Origin: Annona cherimola
Taxonomy: Eukaryota; Streptophyta; Magnoliopsida; Magnoliales; Annonaceae
Assembly (NCBI GenBank): GCA_030490835.1
Contig: CM059972.1
Location: 41,519,452 to 41,583,451, forward strand
Direction: 5' to 3'
Length of the DNA stretch: 64,000 nt
The position numbers were made by a program, and so were the translations under genes. Each line of letters begins with the position of its first letter. Within the stretch, counting starts at the first letter, position 1. The notes beneath the pieces are model-generated. The model saw only the letters and a list, made by a program, of their open reading frames with translations, was not told where the DNA came from and ran no database searches. Positions 58,701 through 64,000 of the stretch are shown piece after piece.

Positions 58701-59522
58701 TGTTGCTAGTCCTCGAGCAACACATGCAAACAGTATGACTGACTGAATGAATGAATGAATCAATGAATGCATGCAAACTTTGTCAACTCCGTTTGCTTCC
58801 TATTATGCTTTGATCAATCCACTTATCCATTCACAAGGTCAAGATTAATCCAGCTTGAAAAATCCTTCATTATTCAAACAAGGCATGCATTTTCATTTTC
58901 AAACCAAGCTACATGTGGATGCTAAGATTTCATAGTGCAAAGTCATAATTGAACACGTTAATCTTCCATTCGATCAGAGAACTAGTTAGAAAGTTAATGA
59001 ACACAAGCAAACCAAGGATTAAGCTAAATACACTGGTCACAGCAAATGGTATCAAGTTACTGAATTCAATTTCTAACACTACACATTCTTTTTCCCCCCA
59101 AACTTATTGCAAAAATTCTCCTCACTATATTTCAGGATATCTGGAGATCTATTTTTTTTGGCTCCCCTCACCATATCTCAGGGTATCTAGTGAGAATTTT
59201 TATTTTAAAGTTTTTTTTAATGCCTCGTTAAGGGTACTAAACGTGTTTGAGTAATTCCTGTGAAATCATACCATTTCTGAACCCGTTAAAGCACTTGGTT
59301 AGCATTTATTTAGTTCAGTTTTCATCATCTCGGTCTGAAAGATATGCCTGTGATTGAATTAGCACAATGTATTATGAAATTCCTTTTAATTCTTTCACAT
59401 GATACTTTCATCCTGCTTTTATACTTGGTTGTTAATCTGAATTGCTCATTCTTTCATGAATTTAAATTCAAGTTAACATTAATCACAACCTTGCACATTT
59501 TCACAAAAAGATGGATTGACAC
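58701..59522 (-). other. Non-coding internal region of the second B element
   Basis: Contains GAATGAATGAATGAATCAATGAATG-like tetramer repeats (58743-58770) and a direct pair of CTCACTATATTTCAGGATATCTGG-type phrases at about 59112 and 59167. No coding sequence is recognised. Confidence 0.6.
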
Positions 59523-62500
59523 TGTGGCGCCCCAAACCGAGCATCACATCCTAGCCCTTACCTCGGGATCGTATTGATCGGTAAACGTGATCAGGATTGT
59601 TGCCCTGTCACACGTCGGGTTTCAATGGTATTTAATCGATATAATAATTCCTCATATTACATCTCAATCCTTTCTAATTTATTCCTAACTCATTCATAAC
59701 CAAGCCATTTCAAATTCATTTATCACATTTGCATAACCTGATGTTCAAGCAACATTTCATCTTTTGCCTAAATCAGATGTCACTGCATGTATGTATCACA
59801 GTCATCAATATAAAACATTCGAATAGATTACATCTATTTAACATAAAACACTTCATATAGTTTACAATCATTTCACATGAGTTCCATAACATGAAAATTC
59901 TAAAGTTTTTCCATTGATTCCTTAAGCTAGCACTTGCTCCTTCGCCATGTCCTGTCCATCACTTGTCTTTGGGTTTGCAAAACAAAATCGTGAGTCGAAA
60001 CTCAATAAGCAAGCTATTTGCATTTTACAGGCAAATCATTTCAGGCAATATTTTTGCAAATAAATTCATATTGGAAAGCAATTTATACCTTATCCAAAGG
60101 TATATCTTGAAAACATGTAATCTTCTACCCATCACGAGTACCATATGCATAATGTCATTTAAAACATGAACATAGTCATCATAAGTCCCTTAGGATGGCA
60201 GCTAGCCAGGCGACCATCCGTAACGTTAACTCTCATTTCAGAGAGGATGCCGCTGGCCTTGGGCCTGTTTCAAGCGACTTGGCCACACCAAGGGGGGACA
60301 ATCAGTCTGCTTACACCCTTCAAGTGGACCTAGTATCCTGTGCACATGAACTTTTGCATAAATTCATCTTTAACATGCTGACATGATTTTTCAATCAGAA
60401 CATAACCTCACATCATTTTTTCCATAGCATTTATCAAAGAGAAATTTCATAATATTGCATTTAAACTAAAATATCATTTCAACACCATTTTGCTAAGGGA
60501 TGGCCATCCTTAAACACATTAGAAAAAAATTCCATAGTTTCATCAAACAAGTTAAAGCAAAAATTGCATTTATGGAAACAATTTAGAAAAGCAAAAATCC
60601 TTTAGAAAATTTCCTTACTTACCTGAATTCCTTAGCTTTCCGTCACAGCTTTTTCTTTGTCTTTGCCTACATGAGAATAATATGATTTTTCATATATTTC
60701 TTTTTCTCATATTTCATTTAGTTTTCCAACCCATTCCATATACATACATCATTTATTTGACTTCATAAGTCATCATACACATATATAACACATTCTTATA
60801 TATTTTGTCGGCTATAACATATCATAACATATATATATGTAACCCTACCATTAGGGTTTTCATTTCAATCACACCAACTTCATTCAATAATCATCATACC
60901 TAGGTTCATTAACCTCACATTGCTATTTATCCATTTTTTCCAAAATACATGCATCTGTGCTTGTTTTAGCACATGTTATTGCCTTAGTCTTCATTAATCA
61001 AGTCCAAAATTTTGGAATTAATATCATAAAACCTTAAACAGATATATAAACATGGAATTCATCTCATTTTCATGCATTTTTTGCACAAAATCATTTTTCA
61101 TAAGTCATTCATCACCTGTTCACCTTTATCCCTTCACATAAGCCCATTTAGCACATATACATAATGCATTTTATAAAATTTACTAACTCAGAAATTTAAT
61201 CCATATTTCAGTGGGTTAATTACCCTTAATTACCACTTCATTTATGGTATTTTCATGGGATTTAAATTCATTCACCATAGGTTTCCAAAACAGCAAGTTT
61301 GAAACCCGTTTTTCACCCGTTTAACATGTCTTTTGACACATAACCCTATGCAGTCATATAATTCCGAAATTTCAGCAAATAAATCCATTTTTCCTAATCC
61401 ATATTTATGGATTTAACACATAAATAACATCCATGCATTATCATTTCTTAAAACAGCAAGTAGCCTACACGTTTTGAGTCCCGTTTCACATCAGTTTGAC
61501 ACTCTTTCATAAAATCTATAAAAATCTGTTTTAGGGCTTATTTTCCCAAAAAATTTTGGGCATCCATAATAACTTAAACCTAGGGTATTTTACCCTACAT
61601 AACATGCATAAAACATGAAAACCCATTTTCATAGCATTTTTAGCATATAAACATAGAAATTAGGTCAAAATCATCACTTTGCGTTTCATAACTTTAAAAA
61701 TTCATCATTTAAGAATAAACTATCATATATTTTGCATGAATACATAATTCATAACTTAATCACATCATCAAACCAAAACAGAAACTTTTCTTGGAGATTT
61801 AGGGTTTACCAACTTGGATTTTCCACTTAATACACATGCATAACTTCACTTTCATCAACTTAAACTTGTAAATTCATACATAAAACCTAATATCCATTCC
61901 ATATTCATTAAAAAGAATATTAAATCACCATTTTACAGATCCTTTAAGCATCCCTTCCATATTCCCATTTTGGAGTTTAAAAACTCAAAATAAACCATTC
62001 AAACAACACATATACTTACTTAGTTTTGAGCTAAATCAAACCCTAGCACTTGGAGATGGTTTTCCTCCACAAATCCTCTTCCTTTTTTCTTGTTTTTCCT
62101 TCTTCCTTTCTGGGGAAAATGGGATGTGAGCTGCTGCTGGTTGCTTGGGTGTAAAATCTCACACTTAGCAATTTTCCAACCCCTTCTCTCAAGTGACGTG
62201 CATGGGTTTATAGGAGCTGGAATTTTTCCAGCTGTGGGCCCCACTTCTTGGTGCATTTCCACACACATAAATGATCCCTTATCTACCTTATGTGCTGGTT
62301 GAATTACATCTTAGTAAAATGGGGTTTTACCATTTTACAAAAATCACACAAAATCTGCTCAAAATCCTAGCCGTCCAAGTGTCTAGCCTTGCACGTCCAT
62401 TGCTGCCCATTTTTTGCATCCACTTTTTCATTTATTTAAAATCCCATTTTGAGGGTAAATTATACACCTAATTACCCCTTAAGTAATCCATTAATTTATC

Positions 62501-63549
62501 ATGAAAAAGTTTAACAAAAATGGCAGCAACAGCAGCACATTTCTGCACGTTAAAATGGCCATATGCTGTCCACTTATTCCATCTCCAATGCATCTGCATC
62601 TCATGATTGTTTTGCTGAAAATTTTTCATGTTTAAAAAAATATTTTAGTGTCCCTACATGTCAGAAAATTTTTTGGCATATTTAACAAATAAAAAAATCA
62701 AAAATATACATCAAGCAGCCCCTTGGACGTCCCATGTTGCCACATTATCTATGCATAGGTTTTTCCTTTTGTAGCTCCATCATCATATGCATTTAATAGC
62801 TGGATAATTCTCATATTTTTGCATTTCAAATAATTACACAAAATACCCTAGAAATAGCTTGCAATTGCCACCTCAAATCCCATTCACATCATGCAATTAT
62901 GCTTGGTACTCTAGCATTAAATGCAATGTACTCATGTGGAGCATTAGTCAACCATGCTCACCTTTTTCAATGAAGGTATTTTCCCAACATTTCATGCTTA
63001 ATCCAAGACATCCAAAACAACCATCTCATAAATTCATTCAACCGTTTCAAATTTCATCAAATCCGATTTTCCTAGCTTCCATTATAGCCGTTTAAAGTTA
63101 ACGGTTGAAATTGGAATATAATCAATAAATCATAACTCTCATTTTATCAAGAATTTTCATAACCCATTAATTTCAAAATACCAAGCCCAATATCATTAAT
63201 TTCCATTTCAAATTTCCTTGAATCCGCCTTATAGGCGTTGAGTTATGAGTTTTTCAATATTTTTCCATTAAACTTGTCAATTATCATATAAATTCCCATA
63301 ATTCATATTAAATAATGGAAAATGATTTTTCATGATATATTTGCATATTTAAATCAACATCAATATGCTCTAATTCTATTATCTCATTTTAGCTCAAAAT
63401 GATTAATCACATCATTATTGCTAATCTATAACCCTAATTACAATAATTAGCAAAAATCATATAATACGTTCATGATTCAATAATTCACAAATAATATCAT
63501 ATACATGATTAATGCATACATATGGGTTCTACCTGGTTAGGGTTTCACA
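59523..63549 (-). mobile_element. Solo LTR of family A (4,027 bp)
   Basis: Complete from TGTGGCGCC to GGTTAGGGTTTCACA, with a perfect target-site duplication GACAC at 59518-59522 and 63550-63554. It is the closest relative of the Tekay 3' LTR. It carries the GC-rich block (60193-60335), a splice-donor-like CTAAGTAAGT on the minus strand near 62015 and a TATA box at 62206-62212 (TATAAAC, minus strand) preceded by TGGGGCCCACAGC. Confidence 0.93.
62206..62212 (-). promoter_or_regulatory. TATA box of solo LTR A (59523 copy)
   Basis: TATAAAC on the minus strand, followed by CCATGCACGTCACTTG. The ACGTCA word next to it resembles an ACGT-core element. Confidence 0.55.
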
Positions 63550-63639
63550 GACACAAAGATACTTTCATTAGCTGGAATTGACATACATGCAACATAAAAT
63601 AAAATATGAAAAGTTAAAATGAAAAGCTAACCTATGGTT

Positions 63640-63685
63640 GAGAATTATACACCCCCCCTAACTTGAGAGATGCATTGTCCTCAAT
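63640..63685 (-). promoter_or_regulatory. Second polypurine-like tract inside the B element
   Basis: The minus strand reads TTGAGGACAATGCATCTC then TCAAGTTAGGGGGGGTGT. This repeats the GAGGACAA...AAGTTTGGGG arrangement of the true PPT but is not followed by an LTR. Confidence 0.5.
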
Positions 63686-63760
63686 ACATGATGAATTAAA
63701 ATGAAAATACAATGAAAAGTAAAAATAAAAGAAAATAAAATGAAAGGACCTGGACTCCCT

Positions 63761-63880
63761 CATGAATCGGATTCCGTCGTGTCCTCGTCGTCCTCGTCGT
63801 TGTGCTGGGGCTGAGATGGCTGCCCGAAGCAGGCTCGGACCTCTGATCTCTTTGAAACTAAGCTCCAACTCTTTTTCTTA
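63761..63880 (-). pseudogene. C-terminal tail of an accessory ORF (second B element)
   Basis: A minus-strand frame ending QPSQPQHNDEDDEDTTESDS and a TGA at 63761-63763. An acidic tail after a Gln/Pro-rich stretch is plausible for the accessory ORF whose C-terminus is missing in the first B element. It lies only about 40 bases from the conserved hairpin motif, so the N-terminal part has been deleted. It could be a chance frame. Confidence 0.35.
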
Positions 63881-63919
63881 CAAAATCAAAAACAACAACA
63901 AAAATCAAAAGGAAAATGA

Positions 63920-64000
63920 TTGATGGGTTGCCTCCCATCCAGCGCTGAGTTTATCGTCCTTCGCTCGACGTTCTCACTATTCAATTCTCTTTTAGTTCCA
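63920..64000 (-). repeat. Conserved hairpin motif, second copy
   Basis: Text TGATGGGTTGCCTCCCATCC and AGCGCTGAGTTTATCG, matching 40500-40585. It runs off the window. Confidence 0.65.

Larger units (their letters stand above)
57074..64000 (-). mobile_element. Second B element, 3' part (right end outside window)
   Basis: A minus-strand B element whose 3' LTR is at 57074-58684. Internal sequence continues to the window edge, interrupted by a solo A LTR at 59523-63549. About 1.3 kb of internal sequence is visible: non-coding text next to the LTR, a second polypurine-like tract, a short acidic coding tail and the conserved hairpin motif. It is a separate insertion from the element at 37820-56432. 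Confidence 0.82.

Overview
This window is nuclear DNA of a flowering plant with a large, repeat-rich genome; the species cannot be told from the sequence. It is AT-rich, and nearly all of it is LTR retrotransposons nested in one another. I see no intact cellular protein-coding gene, no rRNA or tRNA gene and no CRISPR array. The protein-coding remains all belong to two Ty3/gypsy elements.

Three LTR families, named here A, B and C, account for most of the sequence. Family A has very long LTRs (about 2.5 to 5.8 kb) that start TGTGAAACCC and end GGCGCCACA. One A LTR abuts the polypurine tract of a decayed chromodomain-bearing Ty3 element of the Tekay/Del type, on the minus strand at about 14856-21990. 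Family B has LTRs of about 1.6 kb that start TGATAACTCG and end GCTCGTCA. It belongs to an Athila-like element with a tRNA-Asp primer-binding site, gag, protease and an accessory ORF, but no visible reverse transcriptase or integrase. Family C (about 1.7 kb, TGTTGG...CCAACA) appears only as solo LTRs.

Layout. 1-8838: a plus-strand A LTR interrupted by a solo A LTR (4701-8196). 8839-21990: the Tekay element (3' LTR, PPT, integrase with chromodomain, RNase H, RT, protease, gag, leader), interrupted by a solo A LTR (9305-12816) and a solo C LTR (19719-21379). 21990-24088: the 3' end of a B element. 24089-28684: a truncated A LTR. 28685-37819: an older background with LTR-like remnants, a decayed C LTR and a possible MITE. 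37820-56432: a B element bounded by ATCTC target-site duplications, split in its protease gene by an A LTR (41326-52619) that itself holds another A LTR, a B LTR and, inside that, a C LTR. 56433-57073: background. 57074-64000: the 3' part of another B element, interrupted by a solo A LTR (59523-63549).

Target-site duplications at seven nested joints, together with reconstruction of the interrupted sequences, fix the order of insertion on the right side: B element, then A LTR, then B LTR, then C LTR. The coding regions are broken by stops, several of which look like cytosine-deamination changes (CAG to TAG, TGG to TAG). The most interesting non-coding structure lies in the LTRs: repeated 16-bp palindromes upstream of TATA boxes in B, arrays of small hairpins in A, AAGTCGACTT-type arrays in C, and a second promoter-like region upstream of the accessory ORF of the B element.
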